A stretch of DNA of 64,000 nt from Micromonospora sp. WMMD1082 (GCF_029626175.1 NZ_JARUBM010000002.1:3923001-3987000); one strand, 5' to 3'; counted from the first letter of the stretch, positions 36,696 to 48,607 are shown. Made by a program: numbers and translations. The notes: a model not told the origin generated them from the sequence alone.

Positions 36696-37274
36696 GTGCG
36701 ACTCTTCACCGCCGTCTACCCGCCGACCGACGCCATCACGCACCTGACCGCCCGGGTGGCCGGGTTGCGGCTCGGCACGGCCGCGGCCGCCGGGACGAAC
36801 GTCCGGTTGGTCGACCCGACCCGGGCCCATGTCACGCTCGCCTTCCTCGGCGAGGTGGACCCTGGACGGCTGGCCGAGGTGGAGAGCGCCCTCGGGCTCG
36901 CCGCCGCATGGTCGCGGGACGCGCGTACCGCCGTGCCCCGGCTGCGGCTGGCCGGGGGCGGGCGGTTCGGGCAGGGCCGTTTCACCGTGCTCTGGGCCGG
37001 CGTGGGCGGTGACGTCGAGGCGCTGCGGGTGCTGAGCCGGCTGATCCGCTCCCGGCTGCGCCGAGCCCGCCTGCCGTACGACGAGCGGCCGTTCCGCCCG
37101 CACCTGACCGTTGCCCGCCCCGGCGACCGGCTATCGCCCGTCGACATCGAGGCCGATCTCGCCGCCCTGGCCGACTACGAGGGCCCGGAGTGGCCGGCGG
37201 TCGAGCTGGTGCTCACCCGCAGCGAACCCGGCCCACACCCCACCCACCGCCCCCTAACCACCTGGCCCCTCTAA
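36696..37274 (+). CDS. thpR: RNA 2',3'-cyclic phosphodiesterase (LigT/ThpR-like)
   Basis: 192 residues of the 2H phosphoesterase family with both catalytic H-x-T motifs: His45-Val-Thr47 (RAHVTLAFLGEV) and His136-Leu-Thr138 (RPHLTVARPG), and the start RLFTAVYPP. It opens 2',3'-cyclic phosphates of RNA. GTG at 36696 gives the usual start. The stop codon TAA at 37272-37274 is exactly the target duplication of the IS5-type element that follows, so the protein is unchanged but the downstream region, including any terminator, is displaced. Confidence 0.88.
   Translation: MRLFTAVYPPTDAITHLTARVAGLRLGTAAAAGTNVRLVDPTRAHVTLAFLGEVDPGRLAEVESALGLAAAWSRDARTAVPRLRLAGGGRFGQGRFTVLWAGVGGDVEALRVLSRLIRSRLRRARLPYDERPFRPHLTVARPGDRLSPVDIEADLAALADYEGPEWPAVELVLTRSEPGPHPTHRPLTTWPL
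37272..37274 (+). repeat. Target-site duplication TAA, left copy
   Basis: TAA directly flanks the left inverted repeat and is repeated at 38299-38301 after the right one. TNA targets are usual for the IS1031/IS427-like groups of the IS5 family. The left copy is also the thpR stop codon. Confidence 0.75.
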
Positions 37275-37290
37275 GAGACTGTCGGGTAAC
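37275..37290 (+). repeat. IS left inverted repeat
   Basis: GAGACTGTCGGGTAAC; perfect complement of 38283-38298. The transposase would bind and cut here. Confidence 0.9.
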
Positions 37291-37372
37291 CGGTCCGGCC
37301 CGGTGGGTTATGGCGAGGCGCGTCGATGTGGGGTGCTCGACAAATAGATCATCCCCGCCATGATCTTGATGT

Positions 37373-38275
37373 GTGTGCAACAGAGATCGCGGCGGGGATG
37401 ATGCCCGCTCATGCTATCCGTCGAGTCTGACCGATGCGATGTGGGCGGTTCTCGCGCCGCTGCTGCCGGGGCGTGACCTGTGTAAAGGCGGCCGGCCTCG
37501 GGTGTATGACGATCGACTGGTCCTGGACTCGATCTTCTACGTGCTGCGGTCGGGTTGCCCGTGGCGGATGATGCCGCACGATTTGGCGCCTGCGGACGCG
37601 GCGCATCGCTGGTTCACGACGTGGCGGAAGAACGGGACGTGGGACCGGATTCACGATGAGCTTCGCCGGCGGGTGCGAGTCGCGGCCGGTCGGGAGCCGG
37701 AGCCGACGGCCGCCGTGCTGGACGCCCAGTCGATCAAGTCGAGTGAAGGCGGCGAGTCTCGTGGTTTCGACATGGGCAAGAAGACCACCGGCCGCAAACG
37801 GCACCTGGTCGTCGACACGATGGGGCTGATTCTGGTCGTGGTGGTCACCTCCGCCTCCGTCAACGACCGTCCCGGTGGCCGCCGGATCCTCGTACGGTTG
37901 GCCGAGGCGTTCACCACCATCGCCCTCGTATGGGCCGACGGCGGCTACGCCAACAGCATCGACTCCAGCCTGTTGAGCTGGGCGAAGACCCAGCTCGGCG
38001 TCCTGCTGGAGATCGTCAGACGCACCGACGACATCAAGGGCTTCAAGGTCCTACCGCGCCGATGGGTGGTGGAGAGGACGCTCGGATGGCTGGTCCGCAA
38101 CCGGCGTCTGGCCCGCGACTACGAACGACTGACCACCAACTCGGAAGCCATGATCAAGGTCGCGATGATTCGGCTCATGACAATACGTCTGGCCGGTCAA
38201 GCGATCAGGTGGAGCAACGCAACCGACCGCGAAGCCGCCCGACGCATCAACGCCGAGCGACTTATCACGACGTAG
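37373..38275 (+). CDS. IS5-family transposase (DDE)
   Basis: 300 residues. YPSSLTDAMWAVLAPLLPG is the typical N-terminal domain; the catalytic triad is visible as Asp in VLDAQSIKSSEGGESRGFD, Asp in WADGGYANS, and Glu in RWVVERTLGWLVRNRRLARD, the Y-x2-R-x3-E-x6-K-like block of IS4/IS5 enzymes. The frame is uninterrupted, with no need for the frameshift used by some IS5 members. GTG at 37373 is the listed start, but upstream alternatives exist. Codon use is lower in GC3 than the neighbours, as expected for a mobile gene. Confidence 0.93.
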   Translation: MCNRDRGGDDARSCYPSSLTDAMWAVLAPLLPGRDLCKGGRPRVYDDRLVLDSIFYVLRSGCPWRMMPHDLAPADAAHRWFTTWRKNGTWDRIHDELRRRVRVAAGREPEPTAAVLDAQSIKSSEGGESRGFDMGKKTTGRKRHLVVDTMGLILVVVVTSASVNDRPGGRRILVRLAEAFTTIALVWADGGYANSIDSSLLSWAKTQLGVLLEIVRRTDDIKGFKVLPRRWVVERTLGWLVRNRRLARDYERLTTNSEAMIKVAMIRLMTIRLAGQAIRWSNATDREAARRINAERLITT

Positions 38276-38282
38276 TCATCCA

Positions 38283-38298
38283 GTTACCCGACAGTCTC
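38283..38298 (-). repeat. IS right inverted repeat
   Basis: Perfect complement of 37275-37290; followed by the right TAA duplication at 38299-38301. Confidence 0.9.
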
Positions 38299-38318
38299 TA
38301 ACCCGCCCCCGACTACCG

Positions 38319-38388
38319 CGATCTTGTATTTATGGTCGCTAATATGCCGGCATTCGTGGCTTTTGTCGCGACACAAAGTGCAAGATCG
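38319..38388 (-). terminator. Imperfect hairpin downstream of sepH
   Basis: CGATCTTG at 38319-38326 pairs with CAAGATCG at 38381-38388, with partial pairing further in. It lies just after the sepH stop in the minus direction and is AT-rich inside. A similar left arm occurs at 14477. The role as terminator is inferred; this stretch was next to thpR before the IS inserted. Confidence 0.55.
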
Positions 38389-38415
38389 ACGGGGTGAGAG
38401 CGGGGGCCGGGTGGG

Positions 38416-39498
38416 TTAGGAGGACTCGCGGGCGGCGGGGCCGGTGCCGAAGAGGACGTCGTCCCAGCTGGGGAGGCGCTTGCGGGGCTTGGCGCCGGGC
38501 TCGGTGGACTCGGCGGCGCTCGCCGCCGGGGTGTTCGTGCGGCGGGGACGCAGCACGGCGAGCGACGGGACGGCCGGGACCTCCTTGGGGGCGTCCGCGT
38601 CGTCGTCGAAGGCCGAGCCCTGACCACCGCCGAGCAGCGCCGCCGCGCCACCGGTGACCGCCCGCTGGCGCGGCGCGTCCTGGCTGCCGGCCAGTGCGGC
38701 CGGCGAGCGGGGATCGAGACCGCGACCCGAGGTCGAGCCGAGCGGCCGGTCGAGCGAGGCGAGCAGGGCGTCGCGGCCGGCGCGGATCGGGTCGCGGCCC
38801 GAGCGGCCCGGCTCGGCGGGGGCGGGCAGCCCGTGGCCACCCCGACTCGGCTCGCCACGCGACGGGCCGGGCAGGGTGTGGCCGCCCCGCTCCGGCGCCG
38901 GCTCCTGGCCGAGGATCGGCGTCGGACGCTCGGCGCAGAGATATTGCGCCATGTCGTCGTGCGGCGAGACCGACTGCCGGGTCTTGTCCAGATCCCAGAC
39001 CGCCTGCGCGGTGGCCTTGCCCGACGGCCAGGTGGCGACGATCCGCCAGGTGCCGTCGTCGCGACGCCACGCGTCCCAGGAGATCTTCTCGGTGTCGATC
39101 CCGTGCTGCGCGAGCCGACCGTTGACCACATCGGCCAGCGGCGTGGGCTTCTCGGCGCCCTTGAGCCGGGTGCGCCGCGCGTGCTGGGCGAGCATCGCCC
39201 GCTCCTGGAGCACCGGCCCGGCGTAGCGGAGCACCCGGTCGACCGGGACGCCGGCGATGCGGGCGACATCCTCGGCGGACTCGCCGGAGCGGATCCGGGC
39301 CTGGATGTCCCGAGGGGACAGCGACGGCACCGGATCGGCGGCGGTCGGTGCCACCGCGAGCGTGGGCGCACCCGGCTCGGCGTGCAGCACCACGGCGACG
39401 CGTTCGTCTATGGGCAGGGCGAGCAGCCGCCCGACCTCGTCGGCGAGAACCAGGGCCTGGCCGTCCTCGGAGAGGGCGACGAAGCGTACTGGGCGCAT
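38416..39498 (-). CDS. sepH: Septation protein SepH
   Basis: 360 residues. MRPVRFVALSEDGQALVLAD is the conserved start of the DUF3071 domain (about 1-165), with a helix-turn-helix in SPRDIQARIRSGESAEDVAR. The remainder is a long Pro/Gly/Arg-rich disordered region ending in RKRLPSWDDVLFGT, the conserved C-terminal tail. SepH binds FtsZ and stimulates Z-ring assembly in Streptomyces and mycobacteria. ATG at 39498 is chosen from the family start. It is followed by the IS copy on the other side of a hairpin. Confidence 0.92.
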   Translation of the reverse strand: MRPVRFVALSEDGQALVLADEVGRLLALPIDERVAVVLHAEPGAPTLAVAPTAADPVPSLSPRDIQARIRSGESAEDVARIAGVPVDRVLRYAGPVLQERAMLAQHARRTRLKGAEKPTPLADVVNGRLAQHGIDTEKISWDAWRRDDGTWRIVATWPSGKATAQAVWDLDKTRQSVSPHDDMAQYLCAERPTPILGQEPAPERGGHTLPGPSRGEPSRGGHGLPAPAEPGRSGRDPIRAGRDALLASLDRPLGSTSGRGLDPRSPAALAGSQDAPRQRAVTGGAAALLGGGQGSAFDDDADAPKEVPAVPSLAVLRPRRTNTPAASAAESTEPGAKPRKRLPSWDDVLFGTGPAARESS

Positions 39499-39654
39499 CG
39501 CGTTGCCTCCGTCCCGCTTCGCTGGCCGTTTACGCCACGAGCCGGCCACCCGGGGCGTTGCGCACCACGGTACGCCCATCCGGAGCCAGGTGGGAGACGC
39601 CACGCCCGGCCGACCCGTCGGATCGGCCGGGCGCGTGGCGTACGGCAGGGTCTT

Positions 39655-42227
<2,573 letters not shown>

Positions 42228-42477
42228 CTCACTACTCCTGGTGTGTGGTCGGTGCGCCCGCCCGGGCTCGGTGTCCCGGCCCCGGCCGGGTGAGCGCCTT
42301 AGGCGACCCTCAGGGATGTGTTCGTGACATCTTGCCTGCTGGTGGCCGGGTGCGCGAGACGCTGTCAATGTGCTGCTGACGACATCCCGGTTGTCGGCAC
42401 CCTCCCCGCCTCGATAAGACTGGGCCTGACGGGCTGGTCGCCGGGGCACGTACGGGCTCGACGGGGAGGAGCAGGAC

Positions 42478-43134
42478 GTGATGGGGGACACACCGGCGCC
42501 GGCCGGGATGCGGCACGAGTACGCCGCCGGATCCGGGTTGACCGAGGTCGAACTGGCCGCCGACTGGCACACCCAGTTCGACCGCTGGTTCACCGACGCG
42601 GTGGCCGCCGGGCTGCCCGAGCCGAACGCCATGGTGCTCGGCACCGCCGACGCCGCCGGACGGCCGAGCGCGCGCACGGTGCTGCTCAAGGGGTACGACC
42701 CGGAGGGCTTCGTCTGTTACACCAACTACGACTCCCGCAAGGGTGTCGAGGTGGCCGCCAACCCGTACGCCAGCCTGGTCTTCCCCTGGTTTCCGGTGCA
42801 GCGGCAGGTGATCGTCGCCGGCCCGGTGGAGCGGCTCGACCGCGCGGAGACGGAGGCGTACTTCGCCAGCCGGCCGCGCGGCTCCCAACTGGGGGCGTGG
42901 GCCAGCGCCCAGTCCTCGGTGCTGCCGGACCGGGCCGCACTGGACGACGCGTACCGGGCCGCCGCGGAGCGGTTCGCCGACGTGGACCCGATCCCCGCCC
43001 CGCCGCACTGGGGTGGGCTGCGGGTGCGGCCCGACTCGGTCGAGTTCTGGCAGGGCCGGGCCAGCCGGTTGCATGACCGGTTGCGGTTCCGTCGCGCCGG
43101 CACGGGCTGGGTCGTGGAGCGGCTGGCGCCGTGA
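42478..43134 (+). CDS. pdxH: Pyridoxamine 5'-phosphate oxidase
   Basis: 218 residues. [20 protein letters not shown] and [20 protein letters not shown] form the FMN-binding strand pair, and [20 protein letters not shown] with the RLHDRL end is the PLP-binding C-terminal signature. It oxidises PNP or PMP to pyridoxal 5'-phosphate. The start may be GTG 42478 or ATG 42481, after GGGGAGGAG. Its stop overlaps the MFS start (GTGA at 43131-43134). Confidence 0.92.
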   Translation: MMGDTPAPAGMRHEYAAGSGLTEVELAADWHTQFDRWFTDAVAAGLPEPNAMVLGTADAAGRPSARTVLLKGYDPEGFVCYTNYDSRKGVEVAANPYASLVFPWFPVQRQVIVAGPVERLDRAETEAYFASRPRGSQLGAWASAQSSVLPDRAALDDAYRAAAERFADVDPIPAPPHWGGLRVRPDSVEFWQGRASRLHDRLRFRRAGTGWVVERLAP

Positions 43135-44495
43135 CGGTCGACGAGACGAGCCGGCCGCGCGAGCAGCGCCGCTGGGCGATCGACCTGCGTCCGCTGCGGG
43201 TGCCGGCGTACCGGCGGCTCTGGGTCGGCAACGCCATCGCGATGTTCGGCTTCCAGTTCACCGCCGTCGCGGTGCCGGTGGAGATGTACGCGCTGACCCA
43301 GGACTCGTTCTGGGTGGGCCTGCTCGGCGTGGCCGCCTTCGTACCGCTGCTGGTCTTCGGGCTGTGGGGCGGCGCGGTGGCCGACGCCATCGACCGGCGC
43401 CGCGTGCTGCTGGGCGGCTCGGTGCTGCTCTGGGTCTCCGTGGTGGGGCTGCTGGCGCAGTCGCTGCTGGGGATCGGCAGCCCGGTGTTGCTGCTCACGC
43501 TGGTGGCGCTGGGTTCGGTCGCCTTCGCGATCAGTGGCCCGGCCCGCGCCGCGCTGGTGGCCCGGCTGGTCCCCACCGAGCTGGTGCCCGCCGCCACCAC
43601 GCTGAACTTCACCACGGCCATGGCCACGGCGGTCCTCGGGCCGCTGGCCGCCGGCCTGATCCTCGCCATCTGGCACCTCGGAGTCGCGCTGCCGGTCGCG
43701 TACGCGGCGGACGCGACGCTGATGGTCGCCCTGGTCTGGGCGGCGCTGCGGCTGCCGGCGATGCCGCCCGATCCGGACCCGGACGGCGCGCCCCGGCAGG
43801 CCGGGCTGCGCAGCATCGTCGACGGCGTCCGCTACCTGGCGGCCAGCCCGGTGCTGCTGCTCTCCTTCGCCATCGACCTGATCGCGATGGTGTTCGCCTT
43901 CCCCCGCGCACTCTTCCCCGAGGTGGCGGCCGAACGGTTCGGCGGCGGTGCCGCGGTGGGCTGGCTCTACAGCTCCATCGCGATCGGCGCCCTGCTCGCC
44001 GGGCTGGTCTCCGGCTGGATCGGCCGGGCCCGGCGGCAGGGGCTGGTGCTGGTGCTGTCGGTGGTGGGTTGGGGCGTCGCGGTGGCGCTGGCCGGCTTGG
44101 CGCGGCAGCTCTGGCTGGTCGTCGCGCTGCTGGTGCTGGCCGGCGCCGCCGACCTGGTCAGTTCCGTGGTGCGGCAGTCGATGCTGCTGGTGTACGCGCC
44201 GGACCGGATGCGCGGGCGGCTCCAGGGCGTCAACACGGTGGTGGTGGCGGGCGGTCCGCGCCTGGGCGACCTGCGGGCCGGCGCGATGGCGGCCGGCTTC
44301 GGCAGCGGGGTGGCCTGGGTCGGCGGCGGCATCGCGGCGGCGGCGCTCGCGGTGCTGCTCGCCGTGGCGTTCCCGGCGCTGACCCGCTACCGCCTGCCGA
44401 CCGCGTCGAGCGAGGAGAGCCGCGCCGAGGGCCACGTCGATGGCGGCGCCGAGGGCCGTCGACCGCAGCGAGCGAACAGCAGGCCCGAGGGCTAG
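43131..44495 (+). CDS. MFS transporter
   Basis: 454 residues. [20 protein letters not shown] is the typical first helix of MFS_3-type proteins and [20 protein letters not shown] the loop after helix 2. About twelve helices follow, with a hydrophilic tail rich in Glu and Arg. Coupled to pdxH by a GTGA overlap, so it might move a vitamin B6-related compound, but the family rarely fits its neighbours that closely. It probably exports a drug-like molecule. Confidence 0.85.
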   Translation: MTVDETSRPREQRRWAIDLRPLRVPAYRRLWVGNAIAMFGFQFTAVAVPVEMYALTQDSFWVGLLGVAAFVPLLVFGLWGGAVADAIDRRRVLLGGSVLLWVSVVGLLAQSLLGIGSPVLLLTLVALGSVAFAISGPARAALVARLVPTELVPAATTLNFTTAMATAVLGPLAAGLILAIWHLGVALPVAYAADATLMVALVWAALRLPAMPPDPDPDGAPRQAGLRSIVDGVRYLAASPVLLLSFAIDLIAMVFAFPRALFPEVAAERFGGGAAVGWLYSSIAIGALLAGLVSGWIGRARRQGLVLVLSVVGWGVAVALAGLARQLWLVVALLVLAGAADLVSSVVRQSMLLVYAPDRMRGRLQGVNTVVVAGGPRLGDLRAGAMAAGFGSGVAWVGGGIAAAALAVLLAVAFPALTRYRLPTASSEESRAEGHVDGGAEGRRPQRANSRPEG

Positions 44496-44506
44496 GGTCT
44501 GGCGAC

Positions 44507-45436
44507 ATGGACAGCCGCGATCCGCGTCCCCTGTCGGGGGCGCAGTGGAGCATTTCCGCCGCCGGGCACGAGGCGGTCATCGTCGAGGTGGGCGGCGGGC
44601 TCCGCGCCTACCGGCAGGACGGGGTCGAGCATCTCGACGGGTACGCCACCGACGAGTTGTGCCCGGGCTCGGCGGGGCAGGTGCTCGCTCCCTGGCCGAA
44701 CCGGATCCGGGACGGCGCGTACGCCTTCGGCGGGCGGTCGTTGCAGCTGCACATCAGCGAACCGGAGCGGCACACCGCCATCCACGGCCTGGTGAACTGG
44801 GCGTCGTGGCAGCTGATCGAGCAGCGGCCGGACGAGGTCACGATCGGCTACGACCTGCCGCCGCAGCCCGGGTACCCGTGGCCGTTGCGGCTGCGTACCC
44901 GGTGGAGCGTGGGGCCCGACGGGCTGCGGGGCGAGCACGAGGTGACGAACATCGGCGCCGAGCCGGCGCCGTTCGGTTTCTCCGTGCACCCCTACCTGCG
45001 GCTGCCCGGGGTGTCGGTGGAGGACATCGCGCTGCGCGTACCGGGCCAGACCCGGCTGACGCTGGACGGTCGGCTGCTGCCGGTCGGCGCGACGCGGGTC
45101 GCCGGCACCGAGTACGACTACACCGAGCCGCGCCGCATCGGCGATGCGGTGCTGGACGTCGCCTTCGGGCAGGTGGCGCGGGGCGCCGACGGTGGTTCCG
45201 AGGTGACCCTCACCGGGCCGGACACGTCGACCGGGCTGCGGATCTGGGCCGACGCCCAGTTCGGCTGGTGGCAGGTCTTCACCGGTGACACCCTGACCGG
45301 CGCGCGGTTCCGTCGGTCGGTGGCGGTGGAGCCGATGACCTGCCCGCCGGACGCGTTCCGCTCCGGCCGGGATCTGATCACCCTGGCGCCGGGCGACACC
45401 TGGCGCGGGGACTGGGGCATCCGGCCCGGGATCTGA
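44507..45436 (+). CDS. Aldose 1-epimerase family protein
   Basis: 309 residues of a galactose mutarotase-like beta-sandwich. PWPNRIRDGAYAFGGRSLQL and HTAIHGLVNWASWQLIEQR carry the active-site His (HGLV), and FGFSVHPYLRLPG the second; VEPMTCPPDAF holds the catalytic glutamate. It interconverts sugar anomers; the substrate, galactose or glucose-like, is not fixed. ATG at 44507 follows TAGGGT by eight bases and may be leaderless. Confidence 0.88.
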   Translation: MDSRDPRPLSGAQWSISAAGHEAVIVEVGGGLRAYRQDGVEHLDGYATDELCPGSAGQVLAPWPNRIRDGAYAFGGRSLQLHISEPERHTAIHGLVNWASWQLIEQRPDEVTIGYDLPPQPGYPWPLRLRTRWSVGPDGLRGEHEVTNIGAEPAPFGFSVHPYLRLPGVSVEDIALRVPGQTRLTLDGRLLPVGATRVAGTEYDYTEPRRIGDAVLDVAFGQVARGADGGSEVTLTGPDTSTGLRIWADAQFGWWQVFTGDTLTGARFRRSVAVEPMTCPPDAFRSGRDLITLAPGDTWRGDWGIRPGI

Positions 45437-45481
45437 GCGACGATCCGTGGCCGCCACGGGCGGGCGAGGGAGGAGAACGGC

Positions 45482-46084
45482 GTGGAGTTCGCGGAGGTGG
45501 TCCGGCGGCGCCGGATGGTGCGCAACTACGACCCGGACCGACCGGTTCCGCCGGAGGTGCTGGAGCGGTTGCTGGAGCACGGCGTGCGGGCTCCGTCGGC
45601 CGGGTTCTCCCAGGGCTGGGGATTCCTGGTGCTGGAGGAGCCGGCGGACCGGGAGCGCTTCTGGGCGGCCAGCACCCCGGAGGGCGGCGGGATGCAGCGC
45701 TGGCTGGCCGGGATGCGTCGGGCGCCGCTGATCGTGGTGCCGCACGCGAACCGCTCGGTCTATCTGGAGCGCTATGCGGAGCCCGACAAGGGCTGGGCGG
45801 ATCGGTCGACGGACCGGTGGCCAGTGCCCTACTGGTACGTCGACACCGGCTTCGCCGCGCTGCTGATGATGCTGACCGCGGTGGACGAGGGTCTCGGCTC
45901 GTGCTTCTTCGGCATCCCGCCGCAGCGGTTGGAGTCCTACCGCGAGGCGTTCGGCGTGCCGGAGGCGTACCACCCGATCGGCGCCCTCACGATCGGTTAT
46001 CGGGCCCCCGACCACCGGTCACCGTCGCTGCGTCGCGGGCGCCGTCCGGTGGACGAGGTGGTCCGACGGGGACGGTGGAGCTGA
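45482..46084 (+). CDS. Nitroreductase family oxidoreductase
   Basis: 200 residues. FAEVVRRRRMVRNYDPDRPV is the FMN phosphate-binding start of nitroreductases; APSAGFSQGWGFLVLEEP and GLGSCFFGIPP are conserved later blocks. Such proteins reduce nitro compounds, quinones or flavins with NAD(P)H as dimers. GTG at 45482 follows GGAGG. It lies 45 bases downstream of the epimerase gene, perhaps in the same unit. A 7-bp hairpin follows at 46103. Confidence 0.88.
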   Translation: MEFAEVVRRRRMVRNYDPDRPVPPEVLERLLEHGVRAPSAGFSQGWGFLVLEEPADRERFWAASTPEGGGMQRWLAGMRRAPLIVVPHANRSVYLERYAEPDKGWADRSTDRWPVPYWYVDTGFAALLMMLTAVDEGLGSCFFGIPPQRLESYREAFGVPEAYHPIGALTIGYRAPDHRSPSLRRGRRPVDEVVRRGRWS

Positions 46085-46102
46085 CCCGAACCGGTGGGTT
46101 CG

Positions 46103-46119
46103 TCCGGTTGAGAACCGGA
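46103..46119. terminator. Short hairpin after the nitroreductase gene
   Basis: TCCGGTT-GAG-AACCGGA is a perfect 7-bp stem with a 3-base loop, 18 bases past the nitroreductase stop. It could be a weak terminator or an operator for the next genes. No U-tract follows. Confidence 0.45.
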
Positions 46120-46273
46120 TGACCGGTGACGAAACTGGCATCAGGGAGCAGAACGTGGGGTGCGGGGTCCGGCTACGCTGGCACGGTCACCGGCGCCGCA
46201 GGTCGCGGCGCCGTGCCGCGACCCGGTCGGGCGTCGCGGTACCGGCCGGCCAGGGGGAGGGGAGCGTGCCGTC

Positions 46274-46579
46274 GTGATCTTCAGAGCGGTCCGGGACGGG
46301 CGTCCCTATCCGGAACACAACCTGACCCTGAAGCAGTGGGCGGAGATCCCGCCCCGCCCGCTGCGCCTCGATCAGCTCATCACCACCAAGCGCGAGCTGG
46401 CGCTGGACAAGCTCCTCGCGGAGGATTCGACCTTCTACGGCGACCTCTTCCCGCACGTGGTGCAGTGGAACGGCGGCCTCTACCTGGAGGACGGCCTGCA
46501 CCGCGCGCTGCGGGCCGCGCTGCAACAGCGCAACCAGATCCACGCGCGGGTGTTCGTGCTCGCCGAGGCGGTCGAGTGA
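46274..46579 (+). CDS. Small conserved protein with ParB-like DGLHR motif
   Basis: 101 residues. FRAVRDGRPYPEHNLTLKQW opens the protein; LRLDQLITTKRELALDKLL and WNGGLYLEDGLHRALRAALQ follow, and the G-x-H-R pattern in DGLHRALRAA recalls motif II of ParB/sulfiredoxin-like folds. Function is unknown; I recall similar proteins listed as hypothetical or as putative VapB antitoxins, but no toxin gene is adjacent. GTG at 46274 follows GGGGAGGGG. Its stop overlaps the acyl-CoA dehydrogenase start (GTGA), so they form one operon. Confidence 0.7.
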   Translation: MIFRAVRDGRPYPEHNLTLKQWAEIPPRPLRLDQLITTKRELALDKLLAEDSTFYGDLFPHVVQWNGGLYLEDGLHRALRAALQQRNQIHARVFVLAEAVE

Positions 46580-47736
46580 CCCCGGTGGACCTGCTCGACC
46601 TGGGTTCGTCGCTGACCGAGGAGGAGCGGCAGATCCGCGCCGTCGTGCGCCAGGTGGTCGACGACCGGGTACGCCCGCACGTCGCCGGCTGGTACGAGGC
46701 GGGGCAGGTGCCGGCCCGCGAACTGGCCCGCGAGTTCGGCAAGCTCGGCCTGCTCGGCATGCACCTGACCGGGTACGGTTGCGCCGGCTCGACGGCCGTC
46801 GCGTACGGGCTGGCCTGCCTGGAGTTGGAGGCCGGCGACTCCGGCGTGCGCTCCCTGGTCTCGGTGCAGGGCTCCCTGGCCATGTACGCCATCTGGCGTT
46901 ACGGCAGCGAGGAGCAGAAGCAGCGCTGGCTGCCGGCGATGGCGGCCGGCGAGGCGATCGGCGCGTTCGGGCTGACCGAGCCGGACCACGGCTCCGACCC
47001 GGCGTCGATGGCGACCCGGGCGCGCCGCGACGGCGACGACTGGGTGCTCACCGGCAGCAAGATGTGGATCACCAACGCGCCGATCGCGGATGTCGCGGTG
47101 ATCTGGGCCCGCACCGACGAGGGCATCCGGGGTTTCGCCGTACCGATGGACACGCCGGGGGTGACGGCGCGGGAGATCACCCGCAAGATGTCGCTGCGTG
47201 CCTCGCTGACCGGGGAGATCTCGCTCGACGACGTCCGGCTGCCGGCGGACGCGCGACTGCCCGACGCGATCGGGCTGAAGGCGCCGCTGGGCTGCCTGAC
47301 CGAGGCACGGCACGGCATCGTCTGGGGCGCGCTCGGCGCGGCCCGCGACTGCCTGGAAACCACCCTGGCGTACGCGACCACCCGCACCCAGTTCGGCCGG
47401 CCGCTGGCCGGCTTCCAGCTCACCCAGGCCAAGCTCGCCGACATGGCGGTCGAGTGGAACAAGGGCTACCTGCTGGCGCTCCAGCTCGGCCGGCTGGCCG
47501 ACGCCGGGAAACTGCGCCCCGAGCAGGTCAGCGTCGGCAAGCTGAACAACGTGCGCGAGGCGCTGGCGATCGCCCGGCAGTGCCGGACCATCCTCGGCGC
47601 CAACGGGGTCTCCGGTGACTATCCGGTGATGCGGCACGCCAACAACCTGGAGAGCGTGCTGACCTACGAGGGCACCTCGGAGATCCACCAGCTGGTGATC
47701 GGGCAGCGGCTCACCGGCGTGTCCGCCTTCACCTGA
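46576..47736 (+). CDS. Acyl-CoA dehydrogenase (glutaryl-CoA dehydrogenase-like)
   Basis: 386 residues. FGLTEPDHGSDPASMATRAR and WVLTGSKMWITNAPIADVAV bind FAD and substrate; the catalytic glutamate is about 365 in TYEGTSEIHQLVIG. EARHGIVWGALGAARDCLE and the exact position of the Glu resemble glutaryl-CoA dehydrogenase, which oxidises and decarboxylates glutaryl-CoA from lysine or tryptophan breakdown. The assignment to that subgroup is likely but not certain. GTG at 46576 is coupled to the small gene upstream. Confidence 0.85.
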   Translation: MTPVDLLDLGSSLTEEERQIRAVVRQVVDDRVRPHVAGWYEAGQVPARELAREFGKLGLLGMHLTGYGCAGSTAVAYGLACLELEAGDSGVRSLVSVQGSLAMYAIWRYGSEEQKQRWLPAMAAGEAIGAFGLTEPDHGSDPASMATRARRDGDDWVLTGSKMWITNAPIADVAVIWARTDEGIRGFAVPMDTPGVTAREITRKMSLRASLTGEISLDDVRLPADARLPDAIGLKAPLGCLTEARHGIVWGALGAARDCLETTLAYATTRTQFGRPLAGFQLTQAKLADMAVEWNKGYLLALQLGRLADAGKLRPEQVSVGKLNNVREALAIARQCRTILGANGVSGDYPVMRHANNLESVLTYEGTSEIHQLVIGQRLTGVSAFT

Positions 47737-47822
47737 ACGGTACGGCGACTCGACGAGCGGCTGTCGTACGTTGGGCTTACCGTCATCATCAGACAACGCG
47801 TCTGACGAGGACGGTGAGGGCG

Positions 47823-48575
47823 ATGGCACGCGACGGCGACATCAACGAGCCCACCAGCAGGTTTGCCGACCGTGAGCCCGGTGACGTGCTCACGGACACC
47901 TCGGACGTCCCACCGGAGCCGCCGCACCAGAGCAGCGGCGCGGCGCGTGCCCTGCTCTGGGTGCTCGGTGCCGCCGCGCTGGCGGTGGTGGTGCTGCTCG
48001 GCGTGCAGACCACCGGGATCCTGCCCGAGTTCCGCAACCCGTTCACCAAGGAGCAGACCGACCGCAGCCAGCCCGCGCTGTTGGAGTCGATGCAGGATCT
48101 CAGCCGCTACGTGGCCGCCGAGGGCAACTTCCAGGTGGTGGTCGACCTGCAGAACGACCGGCGCAACGTGCCGGACTGGCTGCTCAACGAGCGGACGCTG
48201 TTCGTCGGGTCGGGCAGCGTCGAGGCGTACGTCGACTTCGGCACCCTCTCCGAGGGGGCGATCGTGCAGTCGGCCGACGGCAGGTCGGTCGAGATCAAGC
48301 TGCCGGCGCCGCAACTGGCCGAGACCAACCTCGACCTGGAGAAGAGCTACGTCTTCGCCGAGGAGCGCGGCCTGCTCAACCGGGTCGGTGACCTGATCGG
48401 CGGCGACCCGAACCGGCAGCAGCAGGTCTACCGCCTGGCCGAGGACCGGATCACCGCCGCCGCGCGGGACAGCGGCCTGAACGCCCGGGCCGAGGAGAAC
48501 ACCCGCAAGATGCTGGAAGGGCTGCTCCGCTCGCTCGGCTTCGAGCAGGTCACCGTCACCTACACCGCCCCCTGA
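47823..48575 (+). CDS. DUF4230 single-pass membrane protein
   Basis: 250 residues. A polar cytosolic N-terminus, one transmembrane helix at about 41-62 (LLWVLGAAALAVVVLLGV), then an external domain: LLESMQDLSRYVAAEGNFQV, VEAYVDFGTLSEGAIV, and KLPAPQLAETNLDLEKSYVF are typical DUF4230 blocks. The role is unknown. ATG at 47823 is preferred over GTG 47814. A small inverted repeat, TCAGAC-AACGC-GTCTGA, at about 47790-47806 lies just upstream and may be an operator. The gene is followed by a large hairpin at 48616-48679. Confidence 0.85.
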   Translation: MARDGDINEPTSRFADREPGDVLTDTSDVPPEPPHQSSGAARALLWVLGAAALAVVVLLGVQTTGILPEFRNPFTKEQTDRSQPALLESMQDLSRYVAAEGNFQVVVDLQNDRRNVPDWLLNERTLFVGSGSVEAYVDFGTLSEGAIVQSADGRSVEIKLPAPQLAETNLDLEKSYVFAEERGLLNRVGDLIGGDPNRQQQVYRLAEDRITAAARDSGLNARAEENTRKMLEGLLRSLGFEQVTVTYTAP

Positions 48576-48607
48576 CCCACCCGGGAGTCGGCGCCGCCGG
48601 GCCCATT

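Larger units (their letters stand above)
37275..38298 (+). mobile_element. Complete IS5-family insertion sequence
   Basis: 1024 bp bounded by perfect 16-bp inverted repeats, GAGACTGTCGGGTAAC at 37275-37290 and its complement at 38283-38298, and by TAA target duplications. It contains one intact transposase gene. The intact ends, duplication and gene indicate a fairly recent, possibly active insertion. No cargo gene is present. Confidence 0.92.
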
